Under the pieces are notes generated by a model, which saw only the letters and a list, made by a program, of their open reading frames with translations, searched no databases and had not been told where the DNA came from. DNA of 64,000 bases. Source: Artemisia argyi. Its lineage: Eukaryota > Streptophyta > Magnoliopsida > Asterales > Asteraceae. The stretch lies in assembly GCA_030686995.1 (NCBI GenBank), contig CM060703.1, positions 118,030,861 to 118,094,860 on the forward strand. The letters run 5' to 3'. The stretch's first letter is position 1, and every line of letters starts with the position of its first letter. Both the position numbers and the translations under genes were made by a program. Below, in pieces: positions 1 through 10,495 of the stretch.

Positions 1-225
1 TTTATGATTTCAAAAGGACCTTTGGTGATAATTTTCCATATTTTGAATGACCAGGGACTAGTTTTGACATTTTATGAAAGTTGGGGGACTGAAACTGCCA
101 ATTTTGCAAACTTTGTACGTTTTTCATTTGTTTTTGCTCATTTTGCTTTGATAACTTTTTGATTGTTTTTGTATGTTTTGGTAGTTTAAATACGACAAAA
201 ATGATGAGTGTTTGAGCACTCACCA
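1..225 (-). repeat. Partial long terminal repeat related to elements B and C
   Basis: The reverse complement starts (at 225) like the LTRs of B and C, with a TGGTGAGTG...CACTCATCA terminal hairpin, and continues with the same phrases about 'accept/loose' AT-rich text broken by 'AGTCCCTGG'-type motifs. The terminal dinucleotide region carries one change (TGATGAG to TGGTGAG). The LTR runs off the left edge of the window, so its length and partner are unknown. It interrupts the LINE that begins at 226; the expected TSD would be AGTAT (226-230), but its second copy lies outside the window. Confidence 0.75.
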
Positions 226-2636
226 AGTATAAGAGTTCTTTACATCTGGAAAACTGCTTGGTGAGTTAAATGCTACACTTATCTCTTTAGTTCCTAAGAT
301 CCCTACTCCTAATAAAGTTTCAGATTTCATACCTATTGCATGTTGTAATGTACTGTACAAATGCATTAGTAAGGTTATAACTAATAGGATTAAAGGGTTG
401 CTAGCAAATATAGTTAATGAAAATCAAAGTGCTTTTATAGCAGGAAGGCAGATCACTGATAACATTCTTCTAGCTCAGGAATTGTTGAGAGGGTACAATA
501 GAAAGCAAAAAATCAAAAAATGTGCTCTTAATATTGATTTGCAAAAAGCTTATGATACTCTAGATTGGAAGTTTTTGGAAGTTGTTTTGAAGCAGTTTGG
601 TTTTCATAATAAGATGATAGGCTGGATAATGACCTGTGTCACTACTACAAAGTTTAGTTTGAATGTTAATGGAGAAAGAATAGGATATTTTGATGGTGGT
701 AGAGGCTTGAGACAGGGGGACCCTATTTCACCTTACTTATTCACAATGGCTATGGAAGTTTTTAACCTGCTTTTGAGGAAAAACATTGATAGAGCAGAGG
801 AATTTAAATATCATCAAGGATGTAAGAAGTTGAAGATTACTCACTTGGGGTTTGCAGATGACTTGATTGTATTTAGCCATGGTGATAATCAGTCTGTTAA
901 AGAGATCAAAAACACCTTAGAAGAGTTTAGTAGTGTATCTGGGCTTAAGGTCAATTTACAGAAGAGTACAATTTTTTTTTGGTGGCTTATCTAAACCTGA
1001 GCAAGATAACATTTTACAAATCCTTCCTTTCACTACTGGTAAATTGCCAGTTAGGTACTTAGGAGTGCCACTGATAACCAAAAAACTAAGTATTAAGGAT
1101 TGTAAACCATTAGTTGAGAAAGTCAGAAGCAGAGTGCAAGACTGGAGGAATAAAGCTCTTTCCTATGCAGGCAAAATGCAATTAATTGCTTCAATTCTAT
1201 CCTCAATGCAAGTTTATTGGGCTTCAGTGTTCATTTTACCTAAGACTGTGGTCAAAGATATTAACAAATTGCTGAAAGGTTTTTTGTGGTGTCAAGAGGA
1301 GTTAGCAAAAGGTAAAGCTAAAGTCTCTTGGGCTACATTTGCAAACCAAAAGATCAGGGTGGACTGGGTTTCAAAGATTTACTGATGTAGAATGAAGTTT
1401 TGATTATGAAACACCTTTGGAACATTGCTGCAAAACAAGATACATTGTGGGTAAAATGGATCAGTGTTGAGAAATTGAAAGGGAGAAATGTTTGGGAAAT
1501 ACCAATTGAAAGTAATAGTAGTGTGGGTTGGAATAATATTTTGAAGCTCAGGGAGAAAATGAAAATGCACATTGGTTACAAGATTGGAAATGGTAAGTCA
1601 ATATCTGCATGGTATGACAGATGGTGCAATGAGGGTCCTCTCAGTGAGTTTATAACTGCAAGAGATATCTATAATGCCAGGTTTAGTAATGATAGCAAAG
1701 TGGATTGTTGATTAGAAATGGATCCTGGTGTTGGCCTGTGGATTGGTTAATCAAGTTTCCTGCTTTGAGTAACATTATTATCCCTACATTGAACAATGAT
1801 ATTCAAGATGAAGCTGTGTGGATAACTAATAGTGGGCAGAGAACAGAATTTGCTACCAAAGTAGTGTGGAAGGATCTGTGTCATCAGGGTAATAAAGTTT
1901 CATGGAATGAGTTTGTTTGGTTCTCACATAATATTCCCAGGCACTCTTTTGTTCTTTGGTTAGCAGTACAAGGAAGATTGTTAACACAAGATAGAATTGC
2001 TGTGTGGGATCCAAATAGGAATATGGAATGTGTTTTTTGCAAGCAGTGTCAAGATTCTCATGAGCATCTTTTTTTCAGCTGTGAGTTTACTCACAAAGTT
2101 TGGGAAGGTTTGATGAAATTACGGGACAGAAAGTTCTCTTTCAATTGGAATAGTATAATTGATGAATTCTCTAAAATGAAAGCAAATAGAAACATATGGA
2201 GCATAATGAGAAGACTGGTTCTAGGAGCTGCAGTCTATTTTGTCTGGCAGGAAAGAAATGCCAGGTTGTTCAAAAATATAGAAAGAAGTGTGGATCTGTT
2301 GATTAAAAATGCTATGGAGAGTATAACTTGGAGAATAATGAGCTTTGTGGTAAAGAATTCTTGTGCTGTTAAAGAAGTTGAAAGTATCTGGAAAGTAAAG
2401 ATAAGAAGAAGTACTAATTGCAGCAGAGACATAGTATAATATGATGTATATTCTGTTTTGTGTATAAGTAGCTGGTATAGAAGGATTGAATATAGTGATA
2501 GAATGCTTGTTTTTTAGTCAAGTTTATTTGTTTCAGGCTCTTTATGAGCACACTATGGGGACTGTCCATGGTTGTATTCTAAGAGTTTTGTATCCCTTTT
2601 GTGATTAATAATATTTCTCCTTTTCACAAAAAAAAA
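226..2636 (+). mobile_element. L1-type LINE, 5' part missing
   Basis: Non-LTR retrotransposon ending in an A-run (about 2627-2636) after a 3' UTR of roughly 190 bp. Only the reverse transcriptase and the C-terminal zinc-finger region are present; the endonuclease and ORF1 would lie left of the LTR that cuts it at 226, outside the window. No TSD could be identified at the 3' end because the 5' end is not visible. Confidence 0.85.
230..2439 (+). pseudogene. LINE ORF2 reverse transcriptase, broken
   Basis: The reading is open from about 230, where the typical entry to the RT domain (SGKLLGELNATLISLVPK) is seen, well before the first usable start codon. The RT core follows: the NENQSAFIAGRQITDNI block, the GLRQGDPISPYLF block and the catalytic FADDL motif (851-865). 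After RT come the YLGVPL region and the C-terminal zinc-finger segment (C-x2-C near 2035-2050, then HEHLFFSC). At least three frame changes break it: in the T-run at about 970-979, near 1345, and near 1700. A stop inside the shifted frame at 992-994 ends the first piece. The family normally makes target-primed reverse transcripts; this copy cannot encode an intact enzyme. Confidence 0.85.
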
Positions 2637-2748
2637 CATGGGTTGGGTGGTATGCGTGGATGCCCATGTGGCGCTTATGTTACAATGAGGAGGTGGTAAC
2701 CACTACACCCGATCTTTGGGTCGGTTTTCGGTTGAAAATTTTACAACA

Positions 2749-2960
2749 GGTTAACCAAGATAAGCGATTTGTAACATTCTTTTTCATATATTTTCTTGTT
2801 TTTTTAATAAAAAATGATAAGTACAGTTTTAATACTGTATTCGAATATATGAGTCTGAAGGTTAACCGGGATAAAAGATATGTAACCTTTATATATTTTC
2901 TTGTTTTTATTTTAATAAAAAATGATAATTACAATTTTAATACTGCATTCGGAAATCTGA
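2749..2960. repeat. Tandem duplication, two diverged units of about 111 bp
   Basis: Unit 1 begins GGTTAACCAAGATAAGCGAT at 2749 and unit 2 begins GGTTAACCGGGATAAAAGAT at 2860. Both continue through TATATTTTCTTGTTTTT, AATAAAAAATGATAA, TTTTAATACTG and ATTCG. Length and order agree, with scattered substitutions and a small indel. Confidence 0.75.
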
Positions 2961-2962
2961 TG

Positions 2963-3065
2963 TTGCATTTCGTTGGAGTTTTGCAAAAATATGAGATTTA
3001 GACAAAAATATGACATCAAACTTAAAACGGTAAATCTCAATCTTGTAAAACTCCAACGAATTGCA
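2963..3065. repeat. Inverted repeat with arms of about 37 bp
   Basis: The left arm (2963-3000) contains CGTTGGAGTTTTGCAAA and ends GAGATTTA. The right arm (3031-3065) begins TAAATCTCAA and contains TAAAACTCCAACGAA. The arms are separated by about 30 bp. It could be the core of a small fold-back element; no TSD was recognised. Confidence 0.6.
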
Positions 3066-3722
3066 CTCAAATGCAGTCTACCGAATGTAGCTAAACACCA
3101 CCACTACCCATGTAAACTCATGCAGAAATCAGAAAACCTTTTCACTGCAAGCACCAACAAACTAACACGCTTGAGCTCACTTCTACATCTGATGACTAAA
3201 AGCATTGCAACATGTTTTTGCTATGCACGATATGCATAACACTCTCTTTGGATGGAAACCAGATACTTCTGCCAACCCAGTTTAAAAAACTATCACCAAA
3301 TGAATCAGCCGCAGACAGAGTTAGCGATGCAAATGCAAAGGGAAACGTTCAACAGGTTAAATAACAGCAAATAACATGGTGAGATTTTAACGTACGAGTT
3401 ATGAATCGGCCCAACTAACGAACTTAACTCATTTACCGGTGAGTCTAAACTGCTTCATTTAAATAAGAGTATGTCCAAATATTGCCAGCAATAATCCAAG
3501 TCATCATGATCAGCACCACTAACCCAAGTTCAAAATATCAACAACCAGAGTTTACAACTCCAACATGAAATGGTTTCAACACATTCACATACAGACTAAT
3601 ACTGCTAGAATTCTGACTAACATGGGTTAAGTACGACCTAATACTATATTATCCAACTGCAAAAGAGAACTTAGCCATCCAAATTGAACACTAGCGAGCA
3701 GGACATGGCCTATGTAGTGTGT

Positions 3723-6688
3723 TTAATCACCACCAACTTGTCTCTTCCAAGAGTCTTCCACAATCAACTCATCAACTCCCCAATCTTCATAACTACAATA
3801 TCAAAAACAAACAAACAAAAAATTAAAGGTGTCTGGAAATGGGAACATCCATACATGACTCCAAGATGACAGCATTACCTTCCATCTGGCAGATATCGAC
3901 GAATAGTGAAAGGTATCTTTTTTGCGCGAAGCTCCTTCATTGCAATCTAAAAAAACCAAAGAAACAGAAATTAAAAGATTTGTAACAAACCGAAAATTAA
4001 AATCCTCAAGGGTTGTTTAGTTGACGAAAACACCCCTGTTCTCCACAATTCTTTTCTAGAAAAATAATAGATCAGGAAACGTGTTCAAACGGTTTCTTTG
4101 TTTCCAAGAGCACAAAATACCCATTCCCTAGAATATACATGGAAAGCACAAAACACCTTTTTTGTGTTCTCGACGTTTTCCCTTATAAAACACCCTTTAA
4201 CAAGGTTTTCGAGATTTTCAACTCATTTTTGCAGAAAAAAATCCCTCCAGCTTTCTACAAAATTAGAGATGGATGACTAGGAAATATTTTACTATTTGAC
4301 TAAACGGACCCTAAAAATCCTATTTTATGGAACTGAAACAGATTAATTTAGAACCACATTAAGTAAACGCAGGTAAATAGTCTGTGTCGGGGAAGTCGAT
4401 CTGAACAACATTGTTGCCGACTAACAGCAAATTGAGTTTATCGGCATTTATGTCCACATGGTAAAACTGTTGCTGAGCAGATTTGACCCTACTAATCTAA
4501 TCTAAAACGGTGTCTTTTATTATGTCAATACCAACACATACATATTTAACCAAAGCTAGGTATTTACCTCTTAACAAAAACAAACAGGCAGCATAATTTG
4601 ATCTAAAACAGCAGTTGTGAAAAACTGAACGATTAACATTACAGATTTAAAGCCTTTTTTTTCAAAGTAAATTCGCTGAGAAATTCACCTCAAGGGGGTC
4701 AGTCTCACCCTCCAGTTCAACCATGACAGGAGCATTCATGCTGTCAAACAGATGAAACTTAAGTTAGTTTGCAGATCACAAATTTTCGAGAAAAAAACAC
4801 GTTACAAAAAAACAGCGTGAAACAAGAGAGATGAAATGAAAAGACAACCTGATCTGCAGAGCACGAGTACCCAAGATTCTAGCTCTTTCGTACTTCGTCA
4901 TATACTTTGATGTTTTTCTAGGTCCTTGTGCTTGTTTTTGCTCTTCATTGTCTTCATTGTCCGCTAGAAGAGGGTCTGGTAATTCGTCATCTTTGTTCTC
5001 TCCTTCAACATCCTCCTCTACCCCTTCCTGTAATTTATCCATACACAAAATCAACTTAATATGTGATTTATCACTTTAAGAGTGCAATTTGAAATGATTT
5101 TTCTTACTTCAAGCTCAGGTTCCATTGGCTCATCTTCATACCTACAAAAGTATCAAGATTTAACAAGTCAAAATGCATGTTTGTCAAAAGATAAACCATC
5201 ATTACAGCATTTAATAGACTAAATCGCTTATAGAGAAACAATGAATTTCATATTTTATTTTCCAATGACTTGGGGTTTCATATTCGTGAACATGACTATA
5301 TGCTGGTTTTTTCATGTTATCAATGGGCCGGTCCTGAGTTTTTCGATGCCTTGGGCGAGATTTCCAAAAAATGGCCCACTACGTATTGTAAACACAAGAT
5401 ACACTATCTTTAGGGGTTTGACCTCGAGACAAGACCCGCGATCAAGTTAATATAAATCAAACAACTAGTTAACTATTTTACTTTATACAATAAATCTTAA
5501 CGTTTAAGATTCTGTGACGGACTCATGGTTTTTTTTCGGGTAGCACTAAAACAAATGTCGCTCAAATTGATACACATCGTGTATAGACTGCCAAATATCT
5601 TTATTTTTTTGAATGACATTGACTGTCAAATATCTAGTTGAAGGCTTGAAGCTATTATATAACTTTAGTTTAATAGTTGCATATTATGACTTTTGTTTTC
5701 CTCATACAATTTTAGTATTAGTTATATAAAATTCCGTTAAAAACAAAGCCAAAATGCAAATCAAAATTATAAACATGGAAACAAAGGATATGTAAAACAA
5801 TACAATAATAATTATTTGACAAAATGAAAAAGTTAATGCAGTATAAATCAAAATATAAGAAATTTATTTATTTAATAGAAGCTAATTAAACAGTAAAGTT
5901 ACAAAAAGTTGGATTTTATTTTAAAAGCAAGAGCCAAAAATCATTTTAATTTGTCAATATATATCTCTCCTCCATTAACGTCTATCTTCTTCCTCCTAAA
6001 AGTTAAGCCACCATTTTCAAAGCTCTACATAGTTCAACCTCATCACTATAAATCAGTCCACAATACCAAAAATTTGATGCCCCTTATTTGTGTGATGCCC
6101 TGGTGGTCGCCCGACTCGCCCTACCCTACGGGATGATCACCAAAACATATAATTTAAAAACTGCGACCCAACAAAATACTACATTCCACTTTAATTCAAT
6201 AACAACTCTAATACATCTAATTTCTTTATTTATTAGTTTTTTTTTTTTTTTTAAATGAATACACCCGACTACCGAAGCATCTCATTGCTAGAGACATAAT
6301 TATTTGGTGTACTTGGAATTCATATAGTAAACACTCCTCACCTGTACGTGTGTATCACAATCATTCCATCTTGAAACATACACCATATATATATATACTG
6401 TTTAAAGTGTGTCTGTCGAAAGCCAGAGGTTTATCTAAAATACAAATGACTCATACCTTAAAATACAAAACGCACATTCATTTATCATGTAATTTCTCAA
6501 TGCAATAAGTATATCTTAATTACAGTACCCCCTAGAAACACTACATGGATTGGTAAAACATAATCGAAACAGTTGCGAATTAAACATGCAACAAAGCAAG
6601 AAACAAAATAATAATGTAAAATTCAACATAACGATTTGAAAAAGGAAACATACGCTCCAGCGTCCATTTCGTAGTCTTCGTCAGCCAT
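3723..6688 (-). CDS. RPB6: RPB6, shared small subunit of nuclear RNA polymerases (six exons)
   Basis: Host gene. Exons on the minus strand, in order: 6654-6688, 5108-5141, 4849-5027, 4689-4740, 3879-3946, 3723-3792. All five introns have GT/AG ends, and the exon lengths (35, 34, 179, 52, 68, 70) sum to 438 nt, an unbroken 145-residue protein. The start is [17 protein letters not shown]. An acidic region lies at residues 24-55, followed by the family signature [16 protein letters not shown] at about 66-81. The C-terminal core contains [34 protein letters not shown] and the ending [15 protein letters not shown]6 (omega homologue) clamps the largest subunit in Pol I, II and III and in plant Pol IV/V. 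The length matches plant orthologues as I recall them. No lesions are seen. Introns: 1 (5142-6653, 1512 bp), 2 (5028-5107), 3 (4741-4848), 4 (3947-4688), 5 (3793-3878). Confidence 0.95.
5142..6653 (-). other. Large first intron of RPB6
   Basis: This 1512 bp AT-rich intron separates the 35 nt first coding exon from the rest. Nothing in it is recognisable as a gene. It contains a T-run near 6238-6252 and a short TA repeat near 6388-6398. A long first intron right behind the start codon often contributes to expression in plants, but no specific element can be named here. Confidence 0.7.
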
Positions 6689-6892
6689 TTTCAGAACCTT
6701 TCAGAGTTTTTTATTTGGTGTTTTGGTGTTGTCAAGCTAAAAACCCTTTGTTTCTTTCTTTGCTTTGTATATGTGGAATGTTCTAGTCGGTTGGTAGGTG
6801 GTTTCTGCATTTACATTTATTCTCCCTTTACTATCCAAAATCACCTACTAATCCTCGTACTTATACAATCCTAATAGCACTAGCAACCATAA
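6689..6892 (-). promoter_or_regulatory. Probable promoter and 5' UTR of RPB6
   Basis: Only 204 bp separate the RPB6 ATG (6688) from the left end of the Harbinger-like element, and 357 bp from the copia LTR. No convincing TATA box was found. Any core promoter must lie in this short segment or in transposon sequence. Confidence 0.4.
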
Positions 6893-7045
6893 CCTGGGTT
6901 AAAATTTCACACACTGTCATGTCAGCGCCATATCAGCTTTAACCTTTTCATCTTAACTTATAACTCAACATTAACTCACCATAACTCAACTTTAAATCAA
7001 ATATTTTCAAATTCAACCATAAACTAAAACTAATACTTCATTTAT

Positions 7046-7517
7046 TGTTGAAAATATAATCTTATTCTGCTTATTAAGTTCAGGGACTAATATTGTCTAT
7101 TTTGTAAGTTTCAGTTATAATGCTTTGAACCTTTTTAGCTAGCTTTGGAAAGGAGTTAAAGTTAAAGGACTAAAGCTGGCAAGTGGACAAAGATGGTTTT
7201 GTAGACTATATAAGTTGGGAACTTCTACCTTCTCATCACAACCCTAATTTGATATCTTCAGCCGATTTACTCACAATCACAAGCTCTCATTCATTCTGTT
7301 TTTCTATTGATAGTTTGTTATCTTTTGTAATAGAACTATTATCAAGATAGATAATAGATCCACACCTGAGTAGCAGTGGTGGATGTGGTTTAGTTCATTT
7401 GATTAAGTGTTGATAACTGATTGAGATCAGTTGGTATATTGTTCTGGGTTTGTGATTGGTTTAATAAAGAATCTTGGTTTAGATCCAAGATTGCAGTTTG
7501 GTTTATAAATTTGTTCA
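7046..7517 (+). repeat. 5' LTR of copia A
   Basis: Begins TGTTGAAAAT and ends TTTGTTCA. A TATA box (TATATAAG, 7207-7214) is followed by a leader. The LTR lies upstream of RPB6 and points away from it. Confidence 0.93.
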
Positions 7518-7533
7518 TGGTATCAGTGCAGGC
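7518..7533 (+). other. Primer binding site of copia A
   Basis: TGGTATCAGTGC directly follows the LTR and matches the initiator-tRNA-Met complement TGGTATCAGAGC at all but one position. The following 660 bp leader up to the gag ATG holds no gene, only loose repeats of 'CTTGGTTCTTGGAGTTGATT' around 7850-7900. Confidence 0.85.
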
Positions 7534-8193
7534 TTCTTATCTGCTCTATATCGTTTCGAAAAATTATTTTTGGGGGTTTTCAAATTGGTTTGAAAAAAGA
7601 TCAATTAACTTGTGTTAATTGTTTGTCTGTGTGTTTAATTGCACAGATTTTTTAGTTTTTTCTTAAACGCCTAATTTTCGAAAAAATTAGGGTTTCATAA
7701 AATTTGGGGTTTTTGTCTCATTAACTTCCTGGGTTGATTAACGTGGTTAATCAATAGATTGGTTGGTGATTCGTGTATCTGGGTATACGATCTGGTTATT
7801 CTTGGCATTGGTTGATTGAACGTGGATCTTGGAGTTGATTCTGGTTCTTTCTTGGTTCTTGGAGTTGATTTGGCTGGGAATAGTGGTTCTTGGTGTTGAT
7901 TCTGGGTTGCTTTCTGTATTCTTGACTAAGTGAATCAAGAATACAGAGAGTGTGTGCTTCTGCTAATATTGATGTTAAGGGCTCTGTAACATCTCTCACA
8001 CCCTTCTTTATCATAGTTTCTTGCTTGATATTTGTTGTGATTAGTTGTTTGTGTGTTTTTATTTGGTGTTTGTGCTTTTGTTTTCTTTATTTGCTTGTGT
8101 GCGCCCTTGACCTACCACCTTGAGTGGCAAGGAAAGCCTGGGAACTACTTTCTCTTCTTTTTGAGTGTTTGATTTTCTGTTTGTGTTTGCATC

Positions 8194-10490
8194 ATGTCTG
8201 TGCATAATTCTGAGCATAGCCCTCCACCATCTATTCATGAAGATGATGATGGTGCTGAACCTGTTACCCTTATTAGCAAATTGGACCTTAGTCACCCTTT
8301 GCATTTACATCCTAATGACTCTGCTTCTTTAACTGTGATTTCTATTAAACTTAATGGTACTGAAAATTATAATGTTTGGTCTTGTGCTATGTTATTGGCC
8401 TTAGAAGGAAAAAATAAGACTGGCTTTATAGATGGTACCTGTCAAAGATCTAATGTGGATGAGATCTTAGGGAGGCAGTGGGATAGAGTAAATGCTGTTG
8501 TTCTTGGGTGGATTCTTAATTCTATAACTGAGGAACTATATTTGGGACAAATTTTTTCTAAAAAGGCTTCTGATGTTTGGAATGATTTAAAAGAAACTTT
8601 TGATAGGGTTGATGGTTCTGTCACATTTAACTTGCATCACAAAATTCACTCTTTAAGTCAAAATGGAACATCAATTGCTGAGTATTTTAACAACTAAAGT
8701 ACTCTGTGGAAACAGTTTGATGCTCTTGTCAAGTTACCTAGGTGTACTTGTCATGCAGCAGAAGATTTTAAAAAACATAATCAACTTAAGTTTTTGATGG
8801 GTTTGGATGATTCTTATATGCAAATTAGAAGTAATTTCTTGGCTAGAGATCCATTACCTGATGTTAAAGGTGCATTTGCTATAATATCTAGTGAGGAGTC
8901 TCACAGAGTTGTTGTTTCTGGTTCTAGTTCTGGATCTTCTCACAGGGCACAATCTTCTGTGTTCTTGTCTAATGTGGGGAATAAGGGTAATCCTCAGAGG
9001 TCTCAAACCTCTGGGTATCCTAATATACCTAATTCTGGACCTAGACCTAATGATAACAGGAGAGCTGCTGGGGGCTCTTCTATTGTTTGTGAACATTGTG
9101 GTTTTAATGGTCATTCTATTGATAGATGTTTCAAACTGATTGGTTACCCTGCTGATTTTGGTAAAAAGAAAAATGGTCAAAATTCTAAAGGAAAAAATAA
9201 TGCTAATAATTCTGTTAGTTCTAGTTCCTCCTCTGGGTTTACAGATGAACAAATGGCCACCCTCATTTCCTTGATTAAGGGAAATTCTGTTTCTGGGAGT
9301 GGTGTACTGGCCAATATGGCAGGTACTTTTTATAACTCTAGTAGAATGTTCAATGAAAACTTTGAGAAGTTTTTTTGTTCTAATAGTCAATTACATGCTA
9401 ATCTTGTTAATAAGACAGTTATTACTCATTCTGGTGCTAATCAGCACATGACATATAGTGATAAGTTTCTGGTTAATGTTGTTGATATTTCTCATCTTAA
9501 AATTAAGGTTTCACACCCAAATGGGACTGAAGCCTTTATTACTAAAATTGGGAATATGCCTTTGACTAGCTACTTAACTCTTTATGATGTTCTTGTTGTG
9601 CCTGAATATTGTGTCAGTCTCTTATCTGTTCACAAAGTTGCCAGGGATAGTAAGGAAAATTCTAGACTTGAGGGCTAATTACTAAAATTTGGAATATGCC
9701 TTTGACTAGTTACTTTGAGAAGTTATCTGTTCACTATTTGCCTTTGATGAAGCTAATTGCTATATCTTAAATCAGGACTTGAGGGCAGGGAAAATTCTGG
9801 GGACTGGTAAACAGATTGGTGGCTTGTATTACTTTGATGGAAATCAAGGTAAAGACCTTGAGAGGTTATCTGTGAATAGTGTTTGTTTTCTTTCTAAATT
9901 TACTTGGCATTGTAGACTTGGCCATCCCGCAGACCAAGTATTAAATGTGTTAAAACCTGTTTTAGGTTTCACTACTAATGATTCTGAAATTACTTGTGAT
10001 GTTTGTCACAAAGCTAAACAAACTAGGGAACCTTTTCCTTTAAGTGAACATGTTTCTAAAAATGTGGGTGAGTTAGTTCACTTAGACTTATGGGGGCCTT
10101 ATAGAGTCACTAGTAAAGATGGCTACAGATACTTTTTGTTGATGATTTTCTAGGGCTGTTTGGGTTTATCTCTTAAAAAATAAGACTGAAGTGTTTGAGA
10201 ATCTTATGGATTTTTACAATTATCTTAAAACTCAGTTTAATAAATAAGTTAAGTGTTTTAGGAGTGATAATGGGACTGAGTTTGTTAATCAGCAGTTTAC
10301 TAAGTTTTGTGAACACAATGGTATTGTGCATTAGACTTCATGTAGTTATACCCCTCAACAAAATGGCATTGTTGAGAGGAAGCATAGGCATCTTCTTAAT
10401 GTTGCTAGATCTCTTTTGTTTCAGGGAGGGCTTCCCTTAAATATGTGGTCTGAATGTATTCTAACAGCTACTTATTTGATTAACAGATTA
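8194..10490 (+). pseudogene. Copia A gag, protease and N-terminal integrase, broken
   Basis: Starts MSVHNSEHSPPP at 8194. The N-terminal copia gag domain (LHLHPNDSASL ... LNGTENYNVWSCAML) is followed by the UBN2-like region and a zinc knuckle C-x2-C-x4-H-x4-C (9088-9129). The protease motif normally reading DSGA is HSGA (9427-9438), so the catalytic Asp is replaced by His. The pre-integrase segment has WHCRLGHP, and the integrase zinc part has CDVCHKAKQ. The catalytic Asp/Asp/Glu blocks are still readable (VDD near 10137, SDNGTEF near 10262, GIVERKH near 10368). Lesions: TAA 8695-8697, loss of frame after 9660 where a snippet is duplicated, a 1-nt deletion near 10150, and stops near 10243 and 10333. 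The integrase is finally cut at 10495 by element B. Confidence 0.88.
9538..9716 (+). repeat. Local duplication inside copia A
   Basis: About 39 bp starting ATTACTAAAATTGGGAATAT at 9538 recur at 9678 with ATTACTAAAATTTGGAATAT, sharing GCCTTTGACTAG. The duplication coincides with the break of the gag-pol frame and probably marks a slippage event. Confidence 0.75.
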
Positions 10491-10495
10491 CCTTC

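Larger units (their letters stand above)
2637..3722. other. Intergenic stretch and 3' flank of RPB6
   Basis: No coding region is recognisable. The stretch holds the tandem and inverted repeats listed separately and, toward 3722, presumably the 3' UTR of the minus-strand RPB6 gene. The short open frames here have no recognisable similarity and biased AT-rich composition. Confidence 0.5.
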
